A stretch of DNA of 64,000 nucleotides from Roseiarcus sp963759955 (GCA_963759955.1 CAVXCA010000065.1:62001-126000); one strand, 5' to 3'; shown: positions 44,066-53,664, counted from the first letter of the stretch. A program made the numbers and translations. Notes: a model not told the origin generated them from the sequence alone.

Positions 44066-44497
44066 TCAGGCGCTGGCGATATATTCGCGCAGCGCGTGGC
44101 GCTCGCTGTCGATCGCGTCGACGTGCCGCTTGACGACGTCGCCGATCGAAACGATGCCAACGAGCCGGCCGTTCTCGACCACCGGCAGATGACGAAACCG
44201 CTGGTTGGTCATGATCTCCATGACAAGGTCGATCGACGTGTCCTCGGTCACCGTGCTGACCTTCGCCGTCATATGCCGCGAAACCGGCTCTTCGAGCACG
44301 CTCGCGCTGCCGCGTCCGATCGCGCGCACGATGTCGCGCTCCGATACGATGCCGAGAACTCCGATTGCGTCGTCCGACACGACGGCGGCGCCGACGCCCC
44401 TCGCGGCGAGCAGCGCCGCGACTTCCTTCACCGTGCGATGGGGCTGGGTCGTGAGAACGTCCCTGCCCTTTTCGCTGAGAATGCGCGCAACGTCCAT
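44066..44497 (-). CDS. CBS-domain pair protein
   Basis: A 143-residue stand-alone tandem CBS protein. CBS1 runs from VLTTQPHRTVKEVAALLAARG to GIVSERDIVRAI, CBS2 from VSRHMTAKVSTVTEDTSIDLVMEIM to HLPVVENGRLVGIVSIGDVVK. Such proteins bind adenine nucleotides and regulate partner enzymes or transporters. Start ATG 44497 with GGGAGGTCC 6-7 bp upstream is better than ATG 44512. No obvious partner next to it; the upstream patatin gene is convergent. Confidence 0.92.
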   Translation of the reverse strand: MDVARILSEKGRDVLTTQPHRTVKEVAALLAARGVGAAVVSDDAIGVLGIVSERDIVRAIGRGSASVLEEPVSRHMTAKVSTVTEDTSIDLVMEIMTNQRFRHLPVVENGRLVGIVSIGDVVKRHVDAIDSERHALREYIASA

Positions 44498-44650
44498 CTG
44501 GACCTCCCTCATTCGACGGCCTTCTTGCGAGGCCGCTCTACATAGAAGGATGCGCCGGTCCGCGCGCGCGATCAAGCGCAATTCGCGCCGTCGCGGCGGC
44601 GCCGATGGGGCGAAAATTGGGCGAGCCGAGAACGGGCTGAACGCTTGACG

Positions 44651-45412
44651 TCAGCGCAGTCCCGCGTCGACGATCATGCATTGCTTGGTGATCATGCGGC
44701 TGTCGTCGGCGGCCAGAAACAGCGCCATGCGCGCGATCTCGTCGGCGAGCAAAATGCGCGGCAGGCATTGGCGCGCGACGAACTGCGCGACGTCGGCTTC
44801 GCTCATCCACAAGCGCCGTTGGCGCTCGGTGATGACCGCGCCGGGCGCGATCGCGTTGACGCGAATATTGTCGGGGCCGAACTCTCGCGCCAGGCCGTTG
44901 GTCAGCCCGACGACGCCGGCCTTGGCGGCGGAGTAGGCCGAAAGGCGCGCGGTCCCCAACATCCACGCGGTCGAAGAAAAGTTGATGATCGAGCCGCCGC
45001 CGATTTCGCGCATCGAGCGGCGCGCGATCTGGGCGGCGAAGAACTGGTGCTTGAGGTTGACGTCCAGCGCCCAATCCCAATCGGCCTCGGTCGTTTCGTC
45101 CGCGTCCTGGCGCTTGTCGTTGGCGGCGTTGTTGACGAGGACCGCGATCGGCCCGAGTCTTTGGCGGGTTTCCTCCATCGCCGCTTCGAGCGCCGCGAGG
45201 TTCATCAGGTCGCATTTGAGGAACAACGGCTCTTGCGGGCCGGCGGCCAGACGCTCGGTCATTTCCGGCGACTCGTCCCTGACGAGGTCGACGAAGGCGA
45301 CGCTCGCGCCTTGGGCGACGAAGGCCTCCACCATCGCCGCGCCGATCCCCGAACCGCCGCCGGTGATGAAGACGACGCGGTCGCGCAGACTGGGATAGCG
45401 AGCGAAGGGCAC
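44651..45412 (-). CDS. SDR family NAD(P)-dependent oxidoreductase
   Basis: A 253-residue classical short-chain dehydrogenase. The cofactor motif FITGGGSGIG, the NNAA motif, and the catalytic S-x12-Y-x3-K (INFSSTAWMLGTARLSAYSAAK) are all present. Asp42 after the second strand (FVDLV) suggests NAD preference. It resembles sugar dehydrogenases of aldose oxidation pathways, but the substrate cannot be read from sequence. Confidence 0.9.
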   Translation of the reverse strand: MPFARYPSLRDRVVFITGGGSGIGAAMVEAFVAQGASVAFVDLVRDESPEMTERLAAGPQEPLFLKCDLMNLAALEAAMEETRQRLGPIAVLVNNAANDKRQDADETTEADWDWALDVNLKHQFFAAQIARRSMREIGGGSIINFSSTAWMLGTARLSAYSAAKAGVVGLTNGLAREFGPDNIRVNAIAPGAVITERQRRLWMSEADVAQFVARQCLPRILLADEIARMALFLAADDSRMITKQCMIVDAGLR

Positions 45413-45593
45413 GGCAGCAGCCTCCAGGAAGGAACGGGGGCGTCAGCCTAGCAGCGCCAAGCGTGGCGCGGCAAATGGAGCGCTCTCTTGTGGACGCGCT
45501 CGGCGAGCGCGTTGTTCTATCCGTGTCGCCGCCGCCGAAGGCGGGCAGATTCGAAGCTCCGAGTTCGGCCTAGCGCGCGAAACTCCGCCTGCC

Positions 45594-46112
45594 TCAGCGT
45601 CCCCGCCCCTTCATCAGCGCCAACAGCCCCTTGAGCAGCGCGGCCGGGCTCGGCGGGCAGCCGGGGATATGGAGGTCGACGGGCACGACTTCGCCGACGC
45701 CGCCGACGATCGCGTAGCTTCCCGCGAAGACGCCGCCGTCCTTGGCGCAGGCGCCCGAGGCGATCACCCATTTGGGCGCCGGAGTCGCGGCGTAAGTGCG
45801 CTCCAGCGCCTCGCGCATGTTGCGCGTCACCGGTCCGGTCACCAACAGCACGTCGGCGTGGCGCGGCGAAGCGACGAAGCGCAGGCCGAAGCGCTCGAGA
45901 TCGTAGAAGGCGTTGCCGAGCGCGTGGATTTCGAGTTCGCAGCCGTTGCACGAGCCGGCGTCGACGTGACGGATCGACAGGCTGCGGCCGAGCGCGGCGG
46001 CCGCGGCGCTATCGACCTCCTGGGCGAGCGCGACGAGCTCGGGATCGCTCGCGTCGGGCGCTTTTTCCGTAAGCGGGCGATGAATCAGGCCTTCGAGCAA
46101 CACGCGGCGCAT
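45594..46112 (-). CDS. NuoB/HyfI-like iron-sulfur subunit of a hydrogenase-related complex
   Basis: A 172-residue peripheral subunit of the NuoB/hydrogenase small-subunit family. The [4Fe-4S] ligands appear as GSCNGCELEIHAL, VIASGACAKDGG and HIPGCPPSP. In group 4 hydrogenases this subunit passes electrons to the large subunit. It is the last gene of a six-gene minus-strand operon; 14 bp after the large-subunit stop, with GGGGAGGGGAG before ATG 46112. Confidence 0.9.
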   Translation of the reverse strand: MRRVLLEGLIHRPLTEKAPDASDPELVALAQEVDSAAAAALGRSLSIRHVDAGSCNGCELEIHALGNAFYDLERFGLRFVASPRHADVLLVTGPVTRNMREALERTYAATPAPKWVIASGACAKDGGVFAGSYAIVGGVGEVVPVDLHIPGCPPSPAALLKGLLALMKGRGR

Positions 46113-46126
46113 CGTCTCCCCTCCCC

Positions 46127-47587
46127 TTACAGATCGTGGCCGGAATAGGAGCAGTTGAACGACTTGTTGCAGATCGGAAAATCCGCCACGATGTTGCCTT
46201 CGATCGCCGCCTCCAGCAGCGGCCACTGGAACCACGAGGGATCGCGCAGGTGGCAACGCGCGACCCGGCCGTCCGCTCCGAGACGCAGGCTGACGAAAAT
46301 GTCGCCGCGGAATCCCTCGACCAGCGCATAGGCCTCGCCCGACGCGCCGCTCGGCGCGACCTCGACGCGAACCGGGCCGCTCGGCAGGCGATCGAGAATT
46401 TGGGTGATCAGCCGCAGGCTCTCCTCGACCTCGCGGATGCGCACCCAGATCCGCGCGTTGACGTCGCCTTCCTGGCGCGCCGGCACGTCGAAGCGCAGTT
46501 CGTCGTAGGGCGGGTAAGCGTGGTCGCGGCGCGCGTCGTACGCCGTGCCCGAGGCGCGGCCGATCACGCCGCCGCAGCCGAATCGCTGCGCCAGCTCGCG
46601 GTCGAGCACGCCGGTTCGCACGGTGCGGTCCTGCAGCGAAGCGGTATTGTCGTAGAGCTCGACCAGCCGCGGGAACCGGTCGCGGATCAGGGCCGTGAGA
46701 TCGCGCAGCGCTTGGCGCCCGGCGGCGTTGAGGTCGACGGCGACGCCGCCCGGCGCGATCGCGTCCATCATCAGCCGATGGCCAAGCGCCCTTTTCGTCG
46801 CGCGCAGCACGCGCTCGCGGAGGATGGCGCAATGGGCGTGCATCAGCGCGAACGACGCGTCGTTGCAAATCGCGCCGATGTCGCCGAGATGATTGGCGAG
46901 CCGCTCCAACTCGGCCATCAACGCGCGAAGCCATACGGCGCGGCGAGGAACCGCGACGCCGAGCGCGCGCTCGGCGGCGCGCGCGAAGGCGATCTGGTAG
47001 GCGACGGTGCTGTCGCCGCTGACGCGGCCCGCCAACTGAGCGCCGCGCGCGAGGTCGGCGCCCGCCATCAGAGCGTCGACGCCCTTATGGACATAGCCCA
47101 GCCGTTCCTCCAGCCGCGCGATCGTCTCGCCGCTGGCGTGAAAGCGGAAATGACCGGGTTCGATGATCCCGGCGTGCACCGGTCCGACAGGAATCTGGTG
47201 CAGGCCCGCGCCTTCCGCGACGAGGAAGGGGTAAGGCGCCGCGGCCGCCGCGTTCGCCTCGCCGGCGCCGAGGGGATGGCGGATCGGCCAGCGGCCGTGA
47301 TCGAGCCAAGGCCGCTTGTCCCTGGCGCCGACCGCCGTCAGTCCGCAGAGGTCGGCGAGCGCGCGTTCGAGACGGATCGCGGGGGGATGCGCCGCGCCGA
47401 CCGAGGGGAACTTGCCGTCGACGCAGGCATAACCAACCAGTTCCAGATCGGCGCGGCCAACCGACGACAGCGCCATGCGCGCCTCGGCCCCGTCGCCCCA
47501 CAGGCTGACGAGCTTCGCCCCGCCCGAGGCGAGCCGCTCCGTCGCGTCACCCCAAGGTTCGTCCCCGATTTCAATTGCCGTCGTCAT
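46127..47587 (-). CDS. Hydrogenase large-subunit/NuoD-like protein lacking NiFe ligands (Ehr type)
   Basis: A 486-residue homologue of HyfG/HycE: an N-terminal NuoC-like part (~1-130) and the NuoD/large-subunit fold (IPVGPVHAGIIEPGHFRFHASGE, RLGYVHKGVDALM). In true group 4 hydrogenases two CxxC motifs bind NiFe. Here the first is replaced by AGRVSGDSTVAYQ with no cysteine, and the C-terminal one by FPICNKSFNCSYSGHDL. It therefore should not bind NiFe and fits the energy-converting hydrogenase-related (Ehr) proteins. The electron donor and acceptor are unknown. Confidence 0.85.
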   Translation of the reverse strand: MTTAIEIGDEPWGDATERLASGGAKLVSLWGDGAEARMALSSVGRADLELVGYACVDGKFPSVGAAHPPAIRLERALADLCGLTAVGARDKRPWLDHGRWPIRHPLGAGEANAAAAAPYPFLVAEGAGLHQIPVGPVHAGIIEPGHFRFHASGETIARLEERLGYVHKGVDALMAGADLARGAQLAGRVSGDSTVAYQIAFARAAERALGVAVPRRAVWLRALMAELERLANHLGDIGAICNDASFALMHAHCAILRERVLRATKRALGHRLMMDAIAPGGVAVDLNAAGRQALRDLTALIRDRFPRLVELYDNTASLQDRTVRTGVLDRELAQRFGCGGVIGRASGTAYDARRDHAYPPYDELRFDVPARQEGDVNARIWVRIREVEESLRLITQILDRLPSGPVRVEVAPSGASGEAYALVEGFRGDIFVSLRLGADGRVARCHLRDPSWFQWPLLEAAIEGNIVADFPICNKSFNCSYSGHDL

Positions 47588-47597
47588 GCCGGCTCCC

Positions 47598-49046
47598 CTA
47601 GCGCAACATCGCGGCGATGTGCTGGAACCACGCGACCAGCGGCGGCGGCAGATAGAGTCCGGCCATGAGAACCAAGCCGAGATGGGCCGCGATCGGCAGC
47701 GAGGACGCGCTCGAATGCTTGTCGCCCGGGCTCGGCTCGCCGAACGCCATGCCCTGCAAGCGCAGGATCAACGCGCCGAAGGCGAGGAGCAGTCCGAACA
47801 CCAAGAGAAGGGCGAGCCAGGGCTCGCGCGCGAACGTCGAACTCACCACCAGGAACTCGCTGGTGAAAATGCCGAGCGGCGGCAGCCCCGCGATGGCGAA
47901 GACGCCGAGAACCAGGGCCCAGCCGAGCGCGGGATGGGAGACGGTCAGGCCGCGGATGTCGGCGATTTTCTGCGTGCCCTTGGCTTGCGCGATATGGCCG
48001 ACGGTGAAGAAGATCGCCGATTTGGTCAGGCTGTGCATCGTCATGTGCAATAGGCCGGCGAAATTGGCGAGCGGTCCGCCCATGCCGAACGCGAACACGA
48101 TGATCCCCATGTGTTCGATCGAGGAAAACGCGAACAGACGTTTGATGTCGCGCCGCCGATAGAGCATGAACGCGGCGAAGATCAGCGACACGATGCCCAG
48201 CGTCGCCATCAGCGGACCGGGCGCGATCGCATTGGCGTTGGCGTCGAGCAGCAGCTTGAAGCGCAGCACCGCGTAAAGCGCGACGTTGAGCAGCAACCCG
48301 GACAGAACCGCAGAGATCGGCGTCGGGCCTTCCGCGTGCGCGTCGGGCAGCCACGCGTGCAAGGGGGCTAGGCCGACCTTGGTGCCGTAGCCGAGCATCA
48401 GGAAGACGAAGGCGAGGTTGAGCAGCGCCGGCTCGAACTCGGGCACGCGCGTCATCAGCGTCGTCCACACCATGCCATCGATGCCCTCGCCGACGACCGG
48501 CCGCGCCGCCATGTAGACCAGGATCGTGCCGAACAGCGCCAGCGCGATGCCGACGCTGCCGAGGATGAAGTACTTCCACGCCGCTTCGATCGCCTCGTTG
48601 GTGCGGTAGATGCCGACCATCGCCACCGTGGTCAGCGTCGCCATCTCGATCGCCACCCACATCAATCCGATATTGTTGGCCACCAGCGCCAGATTCATCG
48701 CGAACAGCAGCGCCTGATACATCGCGTGATAGAAGCGCAGATGGGTCGGCGTCAGCCGCCCGATTTCCAGCTCGTGCGCGATATAGCTGGCGCTGAACAC
48801 GCTGGTGGTGAAGGCGACGAAGGTGTTGAGCACGATGAAGACGATGTTGAGGTCGTCGACCAGGAAATAAAGCCCCTGCGTCGGCGTGGCGAAGAAGAAC
48901 GAGACCGCGGCGACGAAAGTCACGAACGACGACGCCACGTTGACGATGGCGGAAATCCGGTAACCCGGCAGAAACGCCAGCACTGCCGCCGTCGCCGCCG
49001 GCAGGACGAGAATCGCCGTCACCCCGTCGAGGTGAAACGCGGTCAC
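47598..49046 (-). CDS. hyfF: HyfF-like proton-translocating antiporter-type membrane subunit
   Basis: A 482-residue polytopic subunit of the NuoL/M/N family. Conserved charged residues occur in the helices (IGLMWVAIEMATLTTVAMV, the lysine-containing KYFILGSVGIALALFG, TKVGLAPLHAWLPDAHAEGPTPISAVLSG, and the loop-histidine LLHMTMHSLTKSAIFFTVG). These carry protons in complex I. It starts with a GTG overlapping the stop of hyfE (GTGA). Confidence 0.92.
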   Translation of the reverse strand: MTAFHLDGVTAILVLPAATAAVLAFLPGYRISAIVNVASSFVTFVAAVSFFFATPTQGLYFLVDDLNIVFIVLNTFVAFTTSVFSASYIAHELEIGRLTPTHLRFYHAMYQALLFAMNLALVANNIGLMWVAIEMATLTTVAMVGIYRTNEAIEAAWKYFILGSVGIALALFGTILVYMAARPVVGEGIDGMVWTTLMTRVPEFEPALLNLAFVFLMLGYGTKVGLAPLHAWLPDAHAEGPTPISAVLSGLLLNVALYAVLRFKLLLDANANAIAPGPLMATLGIVSLIFAAFMLYRRRDIKRLFAFSSIEHMGIIVFAFGMGGPLANFAGLLHMTMHSLTKSAIFFTVGHIAQAKGTQKIADIRGLTVSHPALGWALVLGVFAIAGLPPLGIFTSEFLVVSSTFAREPWLALLLVFGLLLAFGALILRLQGMAFGEPSPGDKHSSASSLPIAAHLGLVLMAGLYLPPPLVAWFQHIAAMLR

Positions 49047-49705
49047 TGGCGATCTCCCTGGAATTGGTCGAGCGCGTGCGCGTCGACCGTATCGAACCGT
49101 TCGCTGATGCGAAACAGGAAGACGCCGATCACGGTGAAAGCGACCAGCACGGAAAACGCGACGGAGATTTCGACCACCAGCGGCATGCCCTTGGCGCCCG
49201 CCGCAGCGAGGATCAGCCCGTTTTCCAGCGACATGAAGCCGACGACCATGCTCACCGCATTGCGCCGCACCACCATCATCAACATGCCCAGCAGCACCAC
49301 GGACAACGCGAAGGCGAGATCTTCGCGCGCCAGCGCGTCCGCCTCGCTCGCCACGCGCAGCATCACCACCACCGACAGCGCGACCAGCGCCAGACCGGCG
49401 AGCATGGTCGGACCGATGCCGACGACGTTCTCGACGTCGCGGTGGATGCCGAGCCTGGCGATGATGCGATGCAACGCCACGGGAATGATCATCGCCTTGG
49501 CCGCGAACGCGATCGCCGCGGTGACGTAGAGATGCGCGGCGCCCTGCACGTAGGCCTGCCAGGCGACGGAGAGCGACAGCACGACCGCTTGCAGCGCGAA
49601 GACATTGAGCAGCGCGAACAGCCGGTTTTGATAGAGCAGCAGGAAGCTGACGAGCACCAGCGCGCCGGCGAGCAGATGCGAAACGTCGAACGACAGTCCC
49701 GTCAT
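49043..49705 (-). CDS. hyfE: HyfE-like membrane subunit
   Basis: A 220-residue hydrophobic subunit with about six or seven membrane helices, related to NuoK fused to extra helices as in HyfE of hydrogenase 4. NuoK-like parts are VGFMSLENGLILAAAGAKGMPLVVEISVAFSVLV, with a conserved glutamate within the helix. ATG 49705 overlaps the hyfC stop codon (ATGA). Confidence 0.88.
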   Translation of the reverse strand: MTGLSFDVSHLLAGALVLVSFLLLYQNRLFALLNVFALQAVVLSLSVAWQAYVQGAAHLYVTAAIAFAAKAMIIPVALHRIIARLGIHRDVENVVGIGPTMLAGLALVALSVVVMLRVASEADALAREDLAFALSVVLLGMLMMVVRRNAVSMVVGFMSLENGLILAAAGAKGMPLVVEISVAFSVLVAFTVIGVFLFRISERFDTVDAHALDQFQGDRQ

Positions 49706-50664
49706 TTCAGGCTCCGCGACACGAACAGCAACAGCGCGCCGAGAAAGCCGAGCATGAGCGCGGCGCCGAGAAAATCGGGCACGCGAAACACGCGCATCTT
49801 GGCGATGCTGATCTCGAACGTCGCGAGCATCAGGCCGGCGACCCCCAATTTGGCGACGTAGATGGCGGCCCCGAGCAGCCGATCGCCGATCCCGGCGTCG
49901 GCGATCGCCAAGCCCCAGGGGGTGAAGACGCAGACGATCAGCGAGACGTAAAGCAGCAGTTTGAGCATCGACGCGAGTTCGATCACCGCGAGGTGGCGCC
50001 CGGAATATTCGAGGATCATCGCCTCGTGGACCATGGTCAATTCGAGGTGGGTGGCGGGATTGTCGACGGGGATGCGGCCATTCTCCGCGATGGCGACGAT
50101 GATCAGCGCGATCAGCGCCATGGCGAGGGTGACGCGCAGGCCGACCGCCGAAGACGCCATGAACGCCGCCACGGTGGAGAGCTGCGTCGAGCCCGCGATC
50201 AGCGCGAGGCTGAAGACGATGACGATCATCGCCGGCTCGGCGAGCGTGGCGAACATCGCTTCGCGGCTGGCGCCCAGCCCGCCGAAACTCGTGCCGACGT
50301 CGAGACCGGCGAGGCCGAGGAAAAACCGTGCCGAGCCGAGCAGAGCGATGATGGCGATGAGATCGGCCGACCAGGAGAACAACAGCCCGGTCGCGAAGGT
50401 GGGGATCAGCGCGGCCGCGACCCATGTCGAGGCGAAGACGAGATAGGGCGTGATGCGGAAGAGCCAGGACGCGCTGTCGGCGACGACCGCCTCCTTGCGC
50501 GCCAGACGGACGAGATCCAGGTAGGGCTGGATCAACGGCGGGCCCTGTCGGCGCAGCAGCCGCGCTTTCGTCGTGCGCACGAGACCGGTCAGCAAAGGCG
50601 CCAGGCCGATGACCAGCAGCATCTGCAGGAGCTGGAAGACGAGATTGACGCCGAGATCGATCAT
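49702..50664 (-). CDS. hyfC: HyfC/HycD-like membrane subunit (NuoH family)
   Basis: A 320-residue NuoH-type subunit that joins the redox arm to the membrane arm. Typical sequences are LVRTTKARLLRRQGPPLIQPYLDLVRLARKEAV, ALIIVAIAENGRIPVDNPATHLELTMVHEAMILEYSGRHLAVIE. I set the start at ATG 50664, which overlaps the hyfB stop by 4 bp as elsewhere in the operon; a GTG two codons upstream is possible. Confidence 0.93.
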   Translation of the reverse strand: MIDLGVNLVFQLLQMLLVIGLAPLLTGLVRTTKARLLRRQGPPLIQPYLDLVRLARKEAVVADSASWLFRITPYLVFASTWVAAALIPTFATGLLFSWSADLIAIIALLGSARFFLGLAGLDVGTSFGGLGASREAMFATLAEPAMIVIVFSLALIAGSTQLSTVAAFMASSAVGLRVTLAMALIALIIVAIAENGRIPVDNPATHLELTMVHEAMILEYSGRHLAVIELASMLKLLLYVSLIVCVFTPWGLAIADAGIGDRLLGAAIYVAKLGVAGLMLATFEISIAKMRVFRVPDFLGAALMLGFLGALLLFVSRSLK

Positions 50665-52673
50665 GGCCACGCCGCAAGCACGAGGAGAAGCGCGACGAGC
50701 GCGGCGAAGACGACGCTCAGATATTGCCGGATCGTGAGAAACTGCAGGCGATTGAGGCGGATCGAGAGACTGTTCACGACGGCGACGATCGGCAGATAGA
50801 TCGCGTCCCAGATCGGATCGCGCAGCGCGAAATGGTAGCTCGCCGGGCGCGTTTCGCCCGGCGCCGGCATGTCCAGGCTTTCCAGCCGTCTAAAGAAGAA
50901 ACCGCCGAACACCCGCCGGATCGGCTGACTGAAACTCTCGGCGGTGTATTGCGTGGCGGCGCTGGGTTCGGGAAAGCCGCAGTCCCATGCGGGCGCTCGG
51001 CGCAGCGCGGCGGACGCCAGGCGATGGATTGCCGACGCGGCGAGCATGGCGGAAGCGGCAATGAACAGGAAGACCAGCAGACCATTGTAGGAACTGCGGC
51101 TTTCCGCGATCGGCGCGATCGACAGCCATGGAATCTTCGCCTGCATCGGCATACTGGCGCCGGTCACCGCCAACGCGACGGGTTTCAGCGTATCGATCAC
51201 GGCGCCGGGGAAGACCCCGGCCGCCAGGCATAGAGCGCCGAGCGCGCCCATCGCGACCAACGAATAGCGATCGACCTCGCGCGCCACTTCGGCCTCGCGG
51301 CTGCGCGGCCGGCCGAGGAAGGGGATGCCGAAAGCGCGCACGAAGCACGCCGCGGCGAGCGCCGCGACCAGCGCGATGACGGCGCCGACTGCCGGCGTCA
51401 GCAACTTCAGCGTCCATTGCGGAAATTGCGGGCTGAGCAGAATGGCTTGCAGCATCAGCCACTCGGAAACGAAGCCGTTGAGCGGCGGCAGCGCTGAAAT
51501 CGCGGCGCAGCCGACGAGCATGAAGAAGCCCGTCGCCGGCATGCGGTTGAGCAGGCCGCCGAGCCGATCCATCCGCCGCTCCCCGGTCGACGACAGCACC
51601 GCGCCCGCGCCCAGAAACAGCAGGCTCTTGAACAACGCGTGATTGAGCGAATGAAAAAGCGCCGCCGTCATCGCCAGCGCCGCCGCGCCGCCCATGCCGC
51701 TCGCCTTGAAGGCGAGCGCGAGGCCCAGAGCGATGAAGACGAGGCCGATGTTCTCGATCGTCGAGAACGCGAGCACGCGCTTGAGATCGGTCTGCATCAG
51801 CGCGTTCACGACGCCGATGAGGCCGGTCGCGGCGCCGATCGCGAGCACCGGTACGCTCCAGCGCCAGTCTGCCGGACCGGCGAGATCGAACACGATGCGA
51901 ATGAACGCGTAAATCGCGACCTTGGTCATGACCCCGCTCATCAGCGCCGAGACGTGACTGGGCGCGGCGGGATGGGCGAGCGGCAGCCAGACGTGCAACG
52001 GCGCGAGCCCGGCCTTCGACCCCGCGCCCGCCAACGCGAGCACCAAGGCCAAGGCGGCCACTCCCGCCGCCGGGCTCGCCTCGCGCATCGCCTGGAACGT
52101 ATAGGCGCCGCTCGCTCCGGCGAGCAGACCGAACGCCAGCAGCAGCGACAGCGTGCCGAAGCTCGCCATGACGATATAGACGTAGCCCGCGCGCTGGTTG
52201 CCGGATTCGCGGTGATGCGCCATCACCAACGCCCAGGAGGCGAGCGACATGAACTCCCACGACAACAGGAAGGTGTAAGCGTCGTCCGCCAACAGCACGA
52301 GATTCATACCGGCCAGAAACGCCGGATAAAAAGGCAGCACGCGCTCGGGATCGTGTTCGTGACGCCCGTAACCGAGCCCATAGAAGCTCGCAGCGGCGGC
52401 GCCGAGATTGACCACCGTGACGAAAAACGCCGACAGCGCGTCGAGGCGAAAATTCGCGCCGATCCAAGGGAGGCCGATCGGCAGCGTGAGCCCCTCGGGC
52501 GCATGACGGCCGAGCAGATGGATGCCGCCGCCGGCCAGCAGGGCCGAACAGATCGCGAAGGCCGCGCCGTAGATGAAAACGCCGCCGTTTCGGCTCTTCG
52601 CAACCACGATCGCCACTAGGCTCAGCGCCAGCAGCGCGGCGTCGCAGCCGAGGAGCAGGACGAGCGCGCTCAT
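50661..52673 (-). CDS. hyfB: HyfB-like proton-translocating membrane subunit
   Basis: A 670-residue polytopic NuoL/HyfB-type antiporter subunit and the first gene of the operon. Landmarks are FLLSWEFMSLASWALVM, the lysine helix KAGLAPLHVWLPLAHPAAPSHVSALMSGVMTKVAIY, ALFHSLNHALFKSLLFLGAGAV, and a C-terminal extension with AWDCGFPEPSAATQYTAESFSQPIRRVF typical of HyfB/HycC. Together with HyfE/F/C it forms a proton- or sodium-pumping membrane arm. Confidence 0.94.
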   Translation of the reverse strand: MSALVLLLGCDAALLALSLVAIVVAKSRNGGVFIYGAAFAICSALLAGGGIHLLGRHAPEGLTLPIGLPWIGANFRLDALSAFFVTVVNLGAAAASFYGLGYGRHEHDPERVLPFYPAFLAGMNLVLLADDAYTFLLSWEFMSLASWALVMAHHRESGNQRAGYVYIVMASFGTLSLLLAFGLLAGASGAYTFQAMREASPAAGVAALALVLALAGAGSKAGLAPLHVWLPLAHPAAPSHVSALMSGVMTKVAIYAFIRIVFDLAGPADWRWSVPVLAIGAATGLIGVVNALMQTDLKRVLAFSTIENIGLVFIALGLALAFKASGMGGAAALAMTAALFHSLNHALFKSLLFLGAGAVLSSTGERRMDRLGGLLNRMPATGFFMLVGCAAISALPPLNGFVSEWLMLQAILLSPQFPQWTLKLLTPAVGAVIALVAALAAACFVRAFGIPFLGRPRSREAEVAREVDRYSLVAMGALGALCLAAGVFPGAVIDTLKPVALAVTGASMPMQAKIPWLSIAPIAESRSSYNGLLVFLFIAASAMLAASAIHRLASAALRRAPAWDCGFPEPSAATQYTAESFSQPIRRVFGGFFFRRLESLDMPAPGETRPASYHFALRDPIWDAIYLPIVAVVNSLSIRLNRLQFLTIRQYLSVVFAALVALLLVLAAWP

Positions 52674-52869
52674 CGGCGCGTGACTTTTCGTGACGAAGCC
52701 ATGCGAAGTCGCCGCGCGGCGCGAGGCGGATGGGAAGAAAGAAGAGGCATCTGGGCGATCGACCGAATCCCTAGGTCCGCTCGCATGCTAGCGTGCCGGC
52801 GGGGCCCCGCGTCAAGACAAGTTTTCTCATTCGTTCGCCCCGATCGCCGGAAAGAACCCGCCGCGGCGA

Positions 52870-53664
52870 TCATCGCGCGGTGCGCAGTACGGCGAGAATC
52901 TCGCGGTGCATCGTCTCGTTGCCGCAGCAGATTGACCCGGTTTCGAGGAAATTTTCCTCCCCGTCGGCGCCCGAAACGTAGCCGCCCGCTTCCCGTACGA
53001 GCAGCACTCCGGCCGCGATGTCCCAGGAGTGAAGGCCGCGCTCCCAGAACGCGTCGAATCGCCCCGCGGCGACATAAGCGAGGTCCAGCGACGCGCAGCC
53101 CATGCGCCGCACGTTGACAACCCGCGCCATCACCGCCGCCAGTTCCGCCTTGAAGCGCGGATGCTCGGCCGCCTTGCCCAGATGCGGGATGCCGCAGCCG
53201 ATCAGCGCCTGCGACAATTCTCGCCGCGCGGCGACCCGCAGGCGGTGGGCACCGCCGAACGCGCCCTGCCCTTTCTCGCTCACGTACATCTCGTCGCTGG
53301 CCGGATTGTACACAACGCCGGCGACAATTTGGCCCTCGCGCTCCAGGGCGATGGAAATTGCGAACATCGGGATCGCGTGGAGGAAATTGGTGGTCGCGTC
53401 GAGCGGATCGATATGCCAGGTGTGGCTCTTGTCCGAGCCCTCGACCCTGCCGCTCTCCTCCATCACGAAGCCGTAGCCGGGGCGCGCCTTCGCGAGTTCC
53501 TCGAACAGGACCTTTTCCGAGCGCTTGTCGGCGAGGCTGACGAAATCGCCGGGCCCCTTCATCGACACCTGCAACTGCTCGATTTCGCCGAAGTCGCGCT
53601 TCAGGCCGCGGCCCGCCTTGATCGCGGCGTTGGTCATGACGGTCATCAGGGCGGAGCGGATCAT
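52870..53664 (-). CDS. suhB: Inositol monophosphatase family protein (SuhB)
   Basis: A 264-residue Mg-dependent phosphatase. Metal-binding motifs are FVMEESGRVEG, IDPLDATTNFLHAIP and HSWDIAAGVLLVREAGG. The canonical DPLDGT is DPLDAT here. SuhB-type proteins hydrolyse inositol monophosphate and in some bacteria join RNA polymerase antitermination complexes. ATG 53664 (MIRSALMTVM) matches the family start; the frame is open a further 20 codons upstream. Confidence 0.9.
   Translation of the reverse strand: MIRSALMTVMTNAAIKAGRGLKRDFGEIEQLQVSMKGPGDFVSLADKRSEKVLFEELAKARPGYGFVMEESGRVEGSDKSHTWHIDPLDATTNFLHAIPMFAISIALEREGQIVAGVVYNPASDEMYVSEKGQGAFGGAHRLRVAARRELSQALIGCGIPHLGKAAEHPRFKAELAAVMARVVNVRRMGCASLDLAYVAAGRFDAFWERGLHSWDIAAGVLLVREAGGYVSGADGEENFLETGSICCGNETMHREILAVLRTAR

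Noticed and set aside
45594..52673. Functional [NiFe] hydrogenase or formate hydrogenlyase
   Set aside because: The large subunit lacks the nickel-iron cysteine motifs and there are no maturation genes or formate dehydrogenase, so it is called a hydrogenase-related complex.
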